From positions 62,001 through 126,000 of the forward strand of contig VRMN01000011.1 in the NCBI GenBank assembly GCA_008690995.1: a stretch of 64,000 bases of DNA. The letters run 5' to 3'. The notes beneath the pieces were generated by a model. The model was not told the DNA's origin, did not search any database, and saw nothing but the letters and a program-made list of their open reading frames with translations. Source of the stretch: Porphyridium purpureum. Taxonomy: Eukaryota > Rhodophyta > Bangiophyceae > Porphyridiales > Porphyridiaceae. The position numbers and the translations under genes are program-made. This document shows positions 28,643 to 37,986 of this stretch, in pieces. Position 1 is the first letter of the stretch. Every line of letters starts with the position of its first letter.

Positions 28643-31567
28643 TCATTGCGAATGTCTGGAACCTATGAAGTCTGCGCCGTCCAAGCGATGGACTTGAACA
28701 TCCGAGAACTGCATGGAGGCCAACTGCATCATGGCTGCCGCCAGCACGGGCTGTGGGTTAAGTGCATTGACTGTAACGCCGAGCGCGAATCGAGCGTCTG
28801 CGTCCGCATATGCATAGCTGCCGCCCAACCCGCCATGGCTGATGCGCAACTTGCTATTGTTCGCGCCGGGATGCTTCCTCAGTCCAAGACCGAAATCCCA
28901 CTCTGCCGGCGTTGACTCCACAATACGACGAACCGTACCCGGATGCAAAATCCGTGCGCCTGTGGAGCAGCACAGACCATCATTGGCGAGCACGTCCATG
29001 AGCGCCGCCACGGCGCGAGCCGTCACGTGCCCATTCGCAGCCGGGATGCAAGCGCGGCGCAACTTGGAATAGTTGAAGAATGAGGGCGTTGAGGTTAGGC
29101 TCGACCCCTCGGCCGAGGCACCCGCCGCTTCCGGCTTGAAAGACGCATTATCCGAGCTGGGCGTGGAGGACTCGTCCTCTGGCGCGATGGAGTCTAGATG
29201 ATCCTGGATCTTTGCCATACGCTCCTCCGGCCGCATGTCAGCTCCCGTTCCGTTCTGTTCAGTGCGGACCAGGCCTTTTAGTCGTTGCTGGTCCTTTTCA
29301 CTCATCTTACTGAACCGCTCGCGCATGGCTTCGACGAGTTTGCCCATCGCAAGAGACGCCAAACGGTGCTCAACGTCCGGAAAAGCCGATTGCCCATTGG
29401 TGTCTGCCGGAAACCCACACCACATATCTGACTCGAGACCCATGGGCTCTGCCAGCTCGGTCTTCAGTAATTTTTCGAACGATGCACCACCCATGTGCTC
29501 GATGACGTACCCAAGCAACCATCCAAAGGAGAGCGCATGGTATTCACAGACATCACCGGGTTTGGAGCTCGGTGTCGCATTTTGCATGTGCTGAAGCATG
29601 GTGTCCCAGGATAACATTTCGAATGGCGACTCCATGAGACTCTCAAGTCCGGCACGGGCGAGTCCAGCCGAGTGCGACAGAATATGTCGCACAGCAATTT
29701 GGTTTTCGTTTGCAGAATTGGTGCTGCCAAATCCGGGCCAAATGTCGCATAAGGGCGTATCGATTGAGCCCAACAACATGCCATGGTCGTGCAAAGACCA
29801 GAAAAGTACAGTCGCAAACGCCTTGGTCACGGAGAAGACGTTGAAGAGCGTGTCAGGAGTAACAGGCAGGCCAGAATATTTTGACGCCACGCCGTAACTC
29901 ACATCTAGCACACGCTTGCCCTGATAGTGCATGACGACCTGGCAGCCTTGCACAAGGCCGGCATTGTGCAGCTTGTCAATCACAAAAAGTGCCCTCCGCT
30001 CTAGCTGCGGGAGCAGAGCGCCGGGTGCGAGAACCCGCGGAATCTTTTGATGTCGCAGTGTTGCAACTGCATGCATTTTCCGTGCGTGTTCAAACAGAGC
30101 GCGCTCGGCAAACGGCCGTAATGTATGGAGGTAGCTGACACGCACGCCCAGATGGGTAGCTAGACCACGAAGTAAGTAGAGCATGCGAGAAAAGAATACA
30201 AAACTACCCGGAAATGCCTCAAGTGGGTTGCGTCGTAAACTTGAGTCGCCCTGCAGTTTGATCTTAATCTTTTCAGACATCTTCTTCATGCGCTGCTTGC
30301 GGTCTTTCATCTCGGACTTGAGCTCGGTGCGAGCCTCTTCTTTGGGCTTGCTGTCGCGGAAAAAAAAGCGCGTCATACGCACAGACTCGGCGTACAAGTC
30401 ATGAAATGAGCTCGACAAAATCAGTCCCAACTCATCGAAGCTGTCAATCAGGGTGCCAACGTCGTTCTCGTCAGCCGCAACGATCATTTTCGCAAAGCCC
30501 AGGCGCGCCGAGTCATCCAAAATTTTGGTGAGGCCAAAGTCCAGCAGAACGGGGCGGCATTGGCCCTTCTCTTCGAGCAGGCGTACCATGAGATTCCCCG
30601 GGTGTGGATCGCCGGAAAAGCAGCCATCAATGAAGACCTGGCACCCGAATGCGCGAGCGCACTGGGTCAGCAGCCAGTCCATATCCACGCCATGTGCGCT
30701 GAGTGCGTCCGTGTCCAAAATACGCACGCCATCAATAAACGTCATCACCAGCACGCGTTGTGAAGGTGGCACGTCCAAGATAACCTGCGGGAACTCACAC
30801 GTGATGGAAAGCGGGTCATTCAGCGGCGTCTGAAAACGGAACGGAAACGCTGCGCGCTCGACACGCTGCAGGTTGTCGCGCTCACGAACAAAGTCAAGCT
30901 CGTGCGGCACCTCGGCACCCCATTCGCGCATCACGGGCCGCACGTCGTACTCGGGTACGCTCCACGCCAGCACGTCCGCAATGCGGTTCATGACCGCAAG
31001 ATCCTGCAGGATTTTAGCGTCCACGCCACGATGCTGCACCTTTACAGCCACGTCTGTGCCCCGGTACTTTGCCCTATAAACCTGCGCGATGCTTGCGCTG
31101 GCAATGGGCTCCGGTTCAAACGCATCAAACATATCGTAAACGGAGCGAATGCCGAATTCAGCGCAGATAGTCGCGGAGGTCTCCTCAAACGGCTTGGCCT
31201 TGCACGTGTCCTGACACCGCGCAAACGACCGAATGTATGCATCTGGGAAAATGTCGCTTCTGGATGACACGTACTGTGCGAACTTGACGTAGAGCCCTTG
31301 CAAGTTAGCCACACGCTGATACAAATATTCGGCGTTTACCTGATGGGCATGCTCCCACCACGCGTCGATTCGCTGCGTGGAAACCAGCCATCCCTTTCCG
31401 TACTTGTCGAGCTTCCTGATCACATAATACGAGCAATGCACACGCAGCGCCACGGCATACACCTCCACCGACCTCCATCCGACCAACCAGCACAAAAACA
31501 GGAACACACTCACGACCACAATACCCAGCGCGCTCGCGGCGTACACAATCCACATCTTGATTCCCAT
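28643..31567 (-). CDS. ABC1/UbiB-family atypical kinase fused to a serine beta-lactamase-like domain
   Basis: A 974-residue fusion. An N-terminal hydrophobic segment (about 7-30) precedes an ABC1K (UbiB/COQ8) domain: LYVKFAQYVSSR (the KxGQ motif with Ala for Gly), EPIASASIAQVYRA (Ala-rich loop), VAVKVQHRG (catalytic Lys), FSGDPHPGNL and LLDFGLTK (metal-binding). The second half (about 500-970) is a class-C beta-lactamase/esterase fold with FSVTK (SxxK nucleophile), YHALSFG (Tyr of the YxN site) and HGGLGGSYAY. The same order exists in a plant family (Arabidopsis At5g24810). ABC1K proteins act on quinone and isoprenoid lipid metabolism in plastids or mitochondria; the hydrolase substrate is unknown. 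ATG 31567 is the only Met near the hydrophobic start. Confidence 0.9.
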   Translation of the reverse strand: MGIKMWIVYAASALGIVVVSVFLFLCWLVGWRSVEVYAVALRVHCSYYVIRKLDKYGKGWLVSTQRIDAWWEHAHQVNAEYLYQRVANLQGLYVKFAQYVSSRSDIFPDAYIRSFARCQDTCKAKPFEETSATICAEFGIRSVYDMFDAFEPEPIASASIAQVYRAKYRGTDVAVKVQHRGVDAKILQDLAVMNRIADVLAWSVPEYDVRPVMREWGAEVPHELDFVRERDNLQRVERAAFPFRFQTPLNDPLSITCEFPQVILDVPPSQRVLVMTFIDGVRILDTDALSAHGVDMDWLLTQCARAFGCQVFIDGCFSGDPHPGNLMVRLLEEKGQCRPVLLDFGLTKILDDSARLGFAKMIVAADENDVGTLIDSFDELGLILSSSFHDLYAESVRMTRFFFRDSKPKEEARTELKSEMKDRKQRMKKMSEKIKIKLQGDSSLRRNPLEAFPGSFVFFSRMLYLLRGLATHLGVRVSYLHTLRPFAERALFEHARKMHAVATLRHQKIPRVLAPGALLPQLERRALFVIDKLHNAGLVQGCQVVMHYQGKRVLDVSYGVASKYSGLPVTPDTLFNVFSVTKAFATVLFWSLHDHGMLLGSIDTPLCDIWPGFGSTNSANENQIAVRHILSHSAGLARAGLESLMESPFEMLSWDTMLQHMQNATPSSKPGDVCEYHALSFGWLLGYVIEHMGGASFEKLLKTELAEPMGLESDMWCGFPADTNGQSAFPDVEHRLASLAMGKLVEAMRERFSKMSEKDQQRLKGLVRTEQNGTGADMRPEERMAKIQDHLDSIAPEDESSTPSSDNASFKPEAAGASAEGSSLTSTPSFFNYSKLRRACIPAANGHVTARAVAALMDVLANDGLCCSTGARILHPGTVRRIVESTPAEWDFGLGLRKHPGANNSKLRISHGGLGGSYAYADADARFALGVTVNALNPQPVLAAAMMQLASMQFSDVQVHRLDGADFIGSRHSQ

Positions 31568-32043
31568 CCTGTCCTTCCTTTCCCTCTGTCTCTGCCAGCA
31601 CTGTCACGCACATTCCCTTACCTCGTCCCCTACACTCCGCCTCCACCAATTAACTGCTCCCTTAACCGGTAACTGAAAAAACTGAATTAACCAATAAACC
31701 GTTGAACCACGCTACGTCTCCTTAAACCGGTAACACCACAACAGGTTCAAACCGTCAGACCGGCTAAATGGCTAAATGGCTAAATGGCTAAATGGCTAAA
31801 TGGCGAGTGTGAGTGTTTTTGGTGTCTTCGGTAAGGACTTGCGTCAAGCTTGGTAAAGTGGTGGAATTTAATGGAAGATGGGTACAGCGCGCATGAAAGG
31901 AGAGTGTACAGTTTTGCGTTGTGTTTGTGGGTGCGGGCGCGGACAAAGCGGGACGAGGTGGAGAATAGGGAAGAGAGATTGGGAGTGTGGGCGCAGAGAG
32001 TGGAGCGCATGTGTCAAGGTTGAAGAGACAAGGGGCAGAGAAG
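31568..32043. other. Divergent intergenic region, ABC1K fusion and unknown plastid-type gene
   Basis: No gene supported. Several ACCGGTAAC and AACCGTT-like short repeats lie at about 31660-31762, followed by a five-copy octamer repeat (31764-31803). A GTACAG hexamer is at about 31905. From about 31930 the + strand is purine-rich. Confidence 0.55.
31764..31803. repeat. Five tandem copies of CTAAATGG
   Basis: Five perfect 8-bp units head to tail. It sits beside imperfect ACCGGT palindromes in the divergent promoter region. Confidence 0.9.
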
Positions 32044-33465
32044 ATGGCGTATGTGGTGGTGACGGCAGCGCCGCGTGGTGCGGAGCTAGGCGTGGTAGGG
32101 CGCGGGGGATTTGTATGTGCGCGCGGGACGCGCGCGGTCAGCGTGGCGTCGTGCTCGGCGAGGGTCGCGAGTGGGAATGCGCACGCGGTGGTCATGAAGG
32201 GCGGCAAGGCATCCAAAAAGGAGAAGAAGGGCGCTGGGACGCAGAGTTCAAGTGCGAATGGTAGCCCGCCGGCCACAGGGTTTGGGAAGACGAACTCGGC
32301 CGTCAAGCAGCAGAACAGCGGCAGCGGCGTGAATGGCGCGGCGGCGGCGGCGGCGGCGGACAAAGACATCGTGACCCGCGTGGGAGGTGACGCGTCCGAG
32401 GAAAGTAAGCCGGCGGGAGAGGAGCAGCAGGAGCACGAACTGCACGTGGATCGAGCGCCCTCCGAGCAAATTGAACATCCTTTGTACACGGCGCTGCAGC
32501 GCGCCGAAATGAAGCAAAAGGAAAATCCATTTCGGCTGCGCGAAATGAGCGCCGAGCGGTACGAGGAGCTCCAATTCAGTCCGGGCGTCAAGGTGTCCGA
32601 TATTGTCGCCAAGATGGAGGCGCTGTTCGTGGAGGAGGGCGAGGACGCGCTCATTGAGTGGCTCACGGCGAATCGCTGGGTCATTCGGTACCGAACGTCG
32701 GTCGCGTTAACGGTGGCTACTCGGAACGCGGAAGGATCCGATTCTGAACGCTCAGAGCGGCTGCAGAAAATACATGCGCTGTGTGTCGAGGTCAGGGTCG
32801 CGTACGACCGCCCGTTTGCGCGTGCGGTCAAGGACTGTGAGAAGGTGGTCAAGGAAGCAGTCGAGCATCCGGGAGATATTGCAAAGAAGATTGAAAAGTA
32901 TCTGACCGGAAAGAGCCGGATCGAGTTGAACGCCATGTGGACCGTACTGTATTCAGCTCTGGCCGCGTGGAACGATATTGCGGCCAGGCTTGGTCAGGAT
33001 GTTGTACGGCGCGATATGGTGGATGCGCTACGAGAAGCGGCAGGTGTGTTTGATTCTAGCACGCCTTTCAACGATGCCTTGGCACCCGAATGTGTGTTGC
33101 TGCAAGAAATTCTCAATGCGACAAGCAAAGAATCACGTCAGTCGCTGCTGACGAGCGTCACAGACGACACCATGCGCAACATGTTCTTGCTGCTGGCACA
33201 GCTTGAAAGGTTTCCGTTTCGTTCGTACGGCGGAATGACCAACAGCATTGTTCAAATCGTGGAAGCGCTGATGAAGAGAAAGTATGGTGTTGTCGAGTCT
33301 CTCGCAGAGATCTCGCAGTTTGATCAAAGCCAAAGCGTGATTGTTCCCGACTCGGAAAAGTCTATGATGGCATTGTTTTCCCGTGATATGTCTGCAGATG
33401 ATGCAATTCGCCTTGGCGCGAAGATTCGGGCCGCCCAGGCCAAGAACAAGAGCATGACTCAATAA
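32044..33465 (+). CDS. Unrecognised protein with a possible plastid leader
   Basis: A 473-residue protein. The first 55 or so residues (MAYVVVTAAPRGAELG, then Ala/Ser/Arg/Val-rich, no acidic run) look like a plastid transit peptide. Residues about 55-150 are disordered and Lys/Ser/Ala-rich, with an eight-Ala run. The rest (about 170-473) is a well-ordered, mostly helical domain: ENPFRLREMSAERYEELQFSPGVKVSDIVAKMEALF, then WLTANRWVIRYRTSVALTVA and later SKESRQSLLTSVTDDTMRNMFLLLAQLERFPF. I do not recognise this domain; no catalytic motif or membrane segment is visible. The first ATG of the frame is at 32044. Confidence 0.75.
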   Translation: MAYVVVTAAPRGAELGVVGRGGFVCARGTRAVSVASCSARVASGNAHAVVMKGGKASKKEKKGAGTQSSSANGSPPATGFGKTNSAVKQQNSGSGVNGAAAAAAADKDIVTRVGGDASEESKPAGEEQQEHELHVDRAPSEQIEHPLYTALQRAEMKQKENPFRLREMSAERYEELQFSPGVKVSDIVAKMEALFVEEGEDALIEWLTANRWVIRYRTSVALTVATRNAEGSDSERSERLQKIHALCVEVRVAYDRPFARAVKDCEKVVKEAVEHPGDIAKKIEKYLTGKSRIELNAMWTVLYSALAAWNDIAARLGQDVVRRDMVDALREAAGVFDSSTPFNDALAPECVLLQEILNATSKESRQSLLTSVTDDTMRNMFLLLAQLERFPFRSYGGMTNSIVQIVEALMKRKYGVVESLAEISQFDQSQSVIVPDSEKSMMALFSRDMSADDAIRLGAKIRAAQAKNKSMTQ

Positions 33466-33564
33466 CTAAAGACTGTGTTGGTGGGGAAAATGATGGTTTA
33501 TCGATTCGTGTTGAATCGCATTCCTTTTGCACGTACGATTCAGCGGCACCGCTAGGCGCCACAC

Positions 33565-34035
33565 TTAGATCGCAAAGAGATGTCCAAACTCGCGGAAGGC
33601 GATCACGCTCGCGGTGAAGAGCGCAATGTTGAGCAGGAGCTTCTTGTTAGCCTGCATGAAGGCAAAAGTAGACAAGCGACATCGCACCAAAGAAAGATAC
33701 CAAGAGAGAGACAGAGACAGAGTGAATAACGAAAAGAAACGCATTGCAAAGTTGAAGCCGATGCGTTTCCAAAACAAGTGACCGAGACAAGAACAAAGTG
33801 GAAGATGACACTCAAACCGCAATGTTAGCATACCGACCCAAACTCTCATCTACACGCACCGATACACATGAAACTTGACCATGCACCATGCCACGCCATC
33901 GGAGCTGACCGGCGCAACAAGACACCTCGGGCTTCGCCTGCGTGGAATCGATCAAGAACGTACCTCTCGCAGTGGCTCAATGCCATACTCTCTGTCCCAG
34001 ATCTCTCGGACGGCCCCGGAAGCCGCGTTCCCCAT
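33565..34035 (-). CDS. TOM5: TOM5-like mitochondrial import microprotein, two exons
   Basis: A spliced microgene. Exon 1 is 33964-34035 (24 codons, starts MGNAASGAVREIWDREYG); the intron is 33652-33963 (312 nt, GTACGT at the 5' end, pyrimidine-rich ending in CATGCAG); exon 2 is 33565-33651. The 52-residue product ends NKKLLLNIALFTASVIAFRE then FGHLFAI. This matches the plant TOM5 pattern: a short acidic/helical start, then a single membrane helix with LL..(G/A)LFA.S..L.R..GDL.A(I/V) at the very C terminus. TOM5 is a small subunit of the outer-membrane TOM translocase. The intron phase is 0 and joins PLRE to ANKK cleanly. It is the only clear intron in the window. Confidence 0.75.
33652..33963 (-). 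other. Spliceosomal intron in the TOM5-like gene
   Basis: 312 nt, donor GTACGT, acceptor CATGCAG after a pyrimidine-rich run, phase 0. Contains in-frame coding-looking sequence without homology, consistent with an intron. Confidence 0.7.
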
Positions 34036-34192
34036 CGTGTCTGGCGTGCGTGGTCCTCCGGATTCTTCGAGCTCACGGATGTATCTCTCTATACGAGTCG
34101 CCGCGACCTTTCAATCCCGTCTTCACGTGTCTCGCCCGCGCGCCACCCCGCGTTGCAGCCCCAAAGTCGGTCGCCGTGCCGCTCACACTGGA

Positions 34193-34210
34193 CTGTACTT
34201 CTCGCTGTAC
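34193..34210. promoter_or_regulatory. Paired CTGTAC hexamers upstream of the TOM5-like gene
   Basis: CTGTAC at 34193-34198 and 34205-34210, 12 bp apart start to start, about 160 bp from the TOM5 ATG. Confidence 0.45.
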
Positions 34211-34232
34211 TAAACGGTTCTTGGAGTCTTTG

Positions 34233-34403
34233 ATGTGCTTCAGCGCGACAAAGCACGGACGCAGATGCCGGTGCAGCGTGAGCAGCCGTAGAAGAAGAGC
34301 AGCTGAGCTTGAGGACAGTTCCCTACCCTTGCCTTTGAAGCAGCAACCCGTCGAAAAGGTAGACTTCAATGTGAAGCTCAAGCTGTCTGCCGGTGCCGGC
34401 TAA
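34233..34403 (+). CDS. Short basic open frame, doubtful
   Basis: A 56-codon frame beginning 23 bp after the CTGTAC pair, divergent from the TOM5-like gene. The product is Arg/Ser-rich in its first half and ends EKVDFNVKLKLSAGAG. I recognise no family. A possible splice donor (AAGGTAGAC) at about 34359 means the frame could be the first exon of a longer gene reaching into the gene-poor region. Kept only because of its position relative to the promoter-like pair. Confidence 0.2.
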   Translation: MCFSATKHGRRCRCSVSSRRRRAAELEDSSLPLPLKQQPVEKVDFNVKLKLSAGAG

Positions 34404-36860
34404 TGAAGTCCGCGAAAAGAGGCCAGAACACATTTCCAGAGGCAGTCAGCCTGTGAATTAGGCGCTGGGTCTTGTAGGTGCGCGCCAAGAACGATGATTT
34501 TCGTTGGTTTGAGAGCATTTACGTGTGATGCTTGTGGCCTCTGTTTGAAGAGCAGAGATGGGACGCAGAAGCACGAAGAACTGACATCCTTTTGCCCTCC
34601 AGTTTTTCGAGTTTTCCAGCACGCGGCGCATCAATCAACATCATGGGTTTACCAGACATCCGCCAGGCGCGTCCTGCTATTTACGGGGTTTGTCGGTCCA
34701 AAGAAGCTAGCACGTATACTCAGGTTTAGAGATTCCTTCTCAGCACCCGTGGTATGCCATCTTCTCGTGTTAGACGATCGACATTCTCGCAAGCAAGCCG
34801 AGGTAAACGAGACTTACCGATTCGATGGCTTTGCAAGGCCATGTCAATGCACAAGGGCGGCATCCATGCGTGAGATAGCTGATATTGGTTCCTTTGAAAA
34901 AGGAGTGACTTTTTGGCAAAACCTGTGCTCTGACTGTAAACCTTGATGAAAGGTTTCGGTACTGTCAAGCAAGTATGGCAAGGAAGACTGACTGGGGAAC
35001 AGGGCAGGAGTCGTGTCTGTTTTATAAGAAAATGTCTTTGCCACCCTTGCCAGTAAGAGTGAAAATTGAGAGCCCGAGGCCAGGCCTCATGGCAAAGTCA
35101 ATGATGAAGCTGTTTATCAAATGCACGCTCGTTTGACTCGTGCTCACCAAAAGCTTGAATCCTGCCTAGATGGACCTTCTTCTGGAGGACCTTTGATCGT
35201 TATTGGAAGTGGTAGGTACGTGTATGTTCATTTCGTGTGCAGGGAGCGCCCAGTGATGAAGCGTTGCGCTGCTGCTACCGCTGAAGAATTCACCCGCGAA
35301 CGGGCTGGTAGCGGTAAAGAACTTTGTACGGCAGAAATACTGGCCTCTTTTTCTTTCTTACCAATCTTTTTCTTTTCATCTAAGTACATCCATGTGCGAC
35401 CGGCTGAGCCGTACCACCACCGGCATCGTTGCCTGCGCACCAGCGCTGTTCTGTGCAGCGTTCTTGACCAATCTCGAGCTGCGCCATCACCAGACCACGT
35501 CATCAGCAACGCGTGTTTCACGCAACTCATTCGCGTCCTATCTTACTGGGATGTGCCATCGCGATCGAGTTTTCGAGTCCATGCGCATCGATGCGCTCCC
35601 CAATTCACCAACACGCTGTTGGCTGCATCGCAGCACAGCGGTTATCCTCAGGCGCACCACAGAAATCTGGGCACTTGAACACCGAAACGCCCGCGATTTT
35701 TGGAATCAAATGCGGTGCGAGAGAATCGGTCGTTTCGATAGTACTCGTTCCAAGTACAGTTTTTGAGGAACAATGACTGCCGCGAGAACGCGACTCGCTG
35801 GTGACCGGGTGTCGACTGCAGCCGCTTGGCAATGCGAATGGCGTGTGAGTGTGCGAGAGCGAGAAACGCACCCGCACTGGTGATGCTCGGCGTCGATACA
35901 GGAGAAATCCTTTTGGAAGAAATCCACCGGAGAGCTCGCGTCCATCCATCGTGCGCGTTTCCAGGCTCCGTATAGGTCCGCCAGGTCCGCCAGGTTACAG
36001 AGTTCGTGAGTACATTTGTGTGATGACCATGGTAGAGCATTCCTAGATGGTTTCCGGCTTGACATCAGGCGTGAAATGCCGCGCGCCTGTTCTAGAGATA
36101 GTAATGCAGGTACTTCCCATTCCTCGGTGCAAATTGTCTGTACTCTGTCAACCGCGCGTGATGGCCACTTGCGACACCCATGGAGTTGGCGTGCACAGTG
36201 TGCGAAAAGGTGAAAGTCGTGCTTCCCGGACTAGTGGCCGGGTGGGGCAAGCTTGCACTGGCTTTGAAGTTCTGTTCAGGCCCGGAAGAAACGACATTGT
36301 GGTGAATTTTAGCAACGAATCCTACACCCCGTTAACGGCACCCGAAAGCTGCTGCGTCAATGCATTGGAAGGGGTTTTAGGCAAAAAGCAAGCCATGACA
36401 GATCATGCCAACTCGAAACATGCCATGCATGTTATGCACGGCCAATAAAGCATTGGCTCTATGTGTCAGTTGGCATCGTATTTCTTGGCACCTGCCGTTT
36501 CTATTTCTTCCGGTTTCTAGAGCATCGATGTTGACCTCTGAATTCCGTCTGCGTGTCGCGTCACGATGGTCATATCTTCTCACGTGGAATCATACTCTGG
36601 TCCTTGTCCGTCTTCGATACCAGGGCGCGGGGAGCCGTCTCGTCCCGCGCCCGATGCATTTCGTAGCCAACATTGACATCTTGACAAAAAAGCAAGCGCC
36701 CTCTCGACAAATTGCCATCTGCCCCGGAAAACTGGATGTACTTCGGTCTCTCACTCGCCGACGACGGGTTTGCTCTAGTGATGTCTGAAGATCAGTGAGC
36801 CTTCCGTCTCTGCTTCTTTCTCTGAGTTTAGTATATCACATGCACGTATTATGCTCTATC
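34404..36860. other. Gene-poor region
   Basis: About 2.46 kb, the longest stretch without a recognised gene, and less GC-rich than its surroundings. Frames of 100-185 codons occur (for example 34494-34946, 35121-35678 and 36047-36448, all +), but none shows a domain, a biased codon pattern I can recognise, or a convincing start. A pyrimidine-rich run ending in CTAAG at about 35345-35384 could be a splice acceptor, and GTAGGTACG near 35211 a donor, so a spliced gene or a non-coding RNA is possible. No tRNA- or rRNA-like structure was seen. Confidence 0.4.
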
Positions 36861-37649
36861 TCATCCGAAATACGAACGCATGATGAGTTGCGTGAGGTTG
36901 ACGCGGAACATGGTTAGTAGAACAAACGCGACGACAATGGCGGCGACGGGGTACAGAAATACAAGCGTGTGTTGTAGGAATGGTAGCACGTCAAACCCGA
37001 GAAACGTGATGTAGCAATAGTAGGACAGCGCGAGCGCGTACAGCAGGTTGGACATCAGCACGCACACTCGGTTGTCATGTAAAAGCACGAGAAGCAGCAT
37101 GTACTGAAGGACGTATAGAAGCATGAACAGCGGGAAGAACGAGTTACAGTGCACGTCAAAGGCGTACATCCACTCGACACGCTGGTCGTTCGCCATGCCA
37201 CTCATTGCATCAACCCGCAAGTATGTGTTACTGACCCACCATGTGAGCGAGGAGATCAACACACCCATAAGCAGGAAATCGACGCAGATTGCGTACAGCG
37301 CGCCTTTCAGGAAGCCCATTCCGCCGTTATGGAACGCCACTGTGTATGCGAGTGCGGAAATGCCCATGAACACCGTCAGCACGGTCACAAACGCGGGGTC
37401 ATCGCGCGCCCACTGATTCTTTGTCTGCTTGTGATATTTTGTTGTGCGGTACACGCGTGACGGTCCAATACATAAATACAGCATCTGCCAAAACGTGTAG
37501 TCGAGATCCATCTGCGGCACATTCATCGCTCGTTTCGCGTACTCTGACGCGCCGCTCAGAAACACGCCCAGACCAGACCCCGCGCCCCCACCCTTATTTG
37601 TTGCTGGGCCTCCCAGCGGAAGATTGTTCCCCGCAGATGCCATCCTCAT
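36861..37649 (-). CDS. UNC50: UNC-50 family Golgi membrane protein
   Basis: Members of this conserved family act in Golgi trafficking (yeast Gmh1, animal UNC-50 in receptor transport). The 262-residue protein has the family layout: MDLDYTFWQMLYLCIGPSRVYRTTKYHKQTKNQWARDDPAF in adjoining segments near residues 45-85, then five to six membrane helices, including WWVSNTYLR, VEWMYAFDVHCNSFFPLFMLLYVLQY and LPFLQHTLVFLYP. The first ATG in frame is 37649 (MRMASAGN), with a second at 37643. A Gly/Ser-rich N terminus precedes the conserved region. It diverges from the SLD2-like gene. Confidence 0.95.
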   Translation of the reverse strand: MRMASAGNNLPLGGPATNKGGGAGSGLGVFLSGASEYAKRAMNVPQMDLDYTFWQMLYLCIGPSRVYRTTKYHKQTKNQWARDDPAFVTVLTVFMGISALAYTVAFHNGGMGFLKGALYAICVDFLLMGVLISSLTWWVSNTYLRVDAMSGMANDQRVEWMYAFDVHCNSFFPLFMLLYVLQYMLLLVLLHDNRVCVLMSNLLYALALSYYCYITFLGFDVLPFLQHTLVFLYPVAAIVVAFVLLTMFRVNLTQLIMRSYFG

Positions 37650-37986
37650 GTATAAACCCGCCGCGTCCACAACGCGTCGAGCCTTCTTCTCACGCAGCTT
37701 GCCTGCCGCTTCTCTCTCAATCCCGCTTCCGCCGACACAGAACGTCCAAAAGCTAAAAAAAAGTCTATCCCAAACTGTACTTTGACTGTACTTGAATGAG
37801 GTACACTACTGTACTTCTTCTTCAGTGTGACGGCGCGCGCGCGAACGGTGAGGCGCGAAAATCGGAAGGGTTGTGTCAACTGGGACGCGAGGGTGGCCAC
37901 CTGAGCAGTTCTGGGGGGAAAGCAGCAGAGGTTGATGGACGGAGCGGGAACGAGAGAGAGAGAGAGAGAGAAAGAGAGACAAAGGA
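37650..37986. other. Divergent promoter region, UNC50 and SLD2-like gene
   Basis: No gene supported. CTGTAC hexamers at 37775-37780, 37786-37791 and 37809-37814 lie near the middle. From about 37900 the + strand is purine-rich with a GA microsatellite (about 37950-37980) directly before the SLD2-like ATG. Confidence 0.6.
37775..37814. promoter_or_regulatory. CTGTAC hexamer cluster between UNC50 and the SLD2-like gene
   Basis: CTGTAC at 37775-37780 and 37786-37791 (11 bp apart) and again at 37809-37814. Confidence 0.5.

Noticed and set aside
34494-34946. A 150-codon open frame in the gene-poor region
   Set aside because: Begins with a CDACGLC Cys group that suggests zinc binding, but the rest lacks any pattern and the start has no supporting context.
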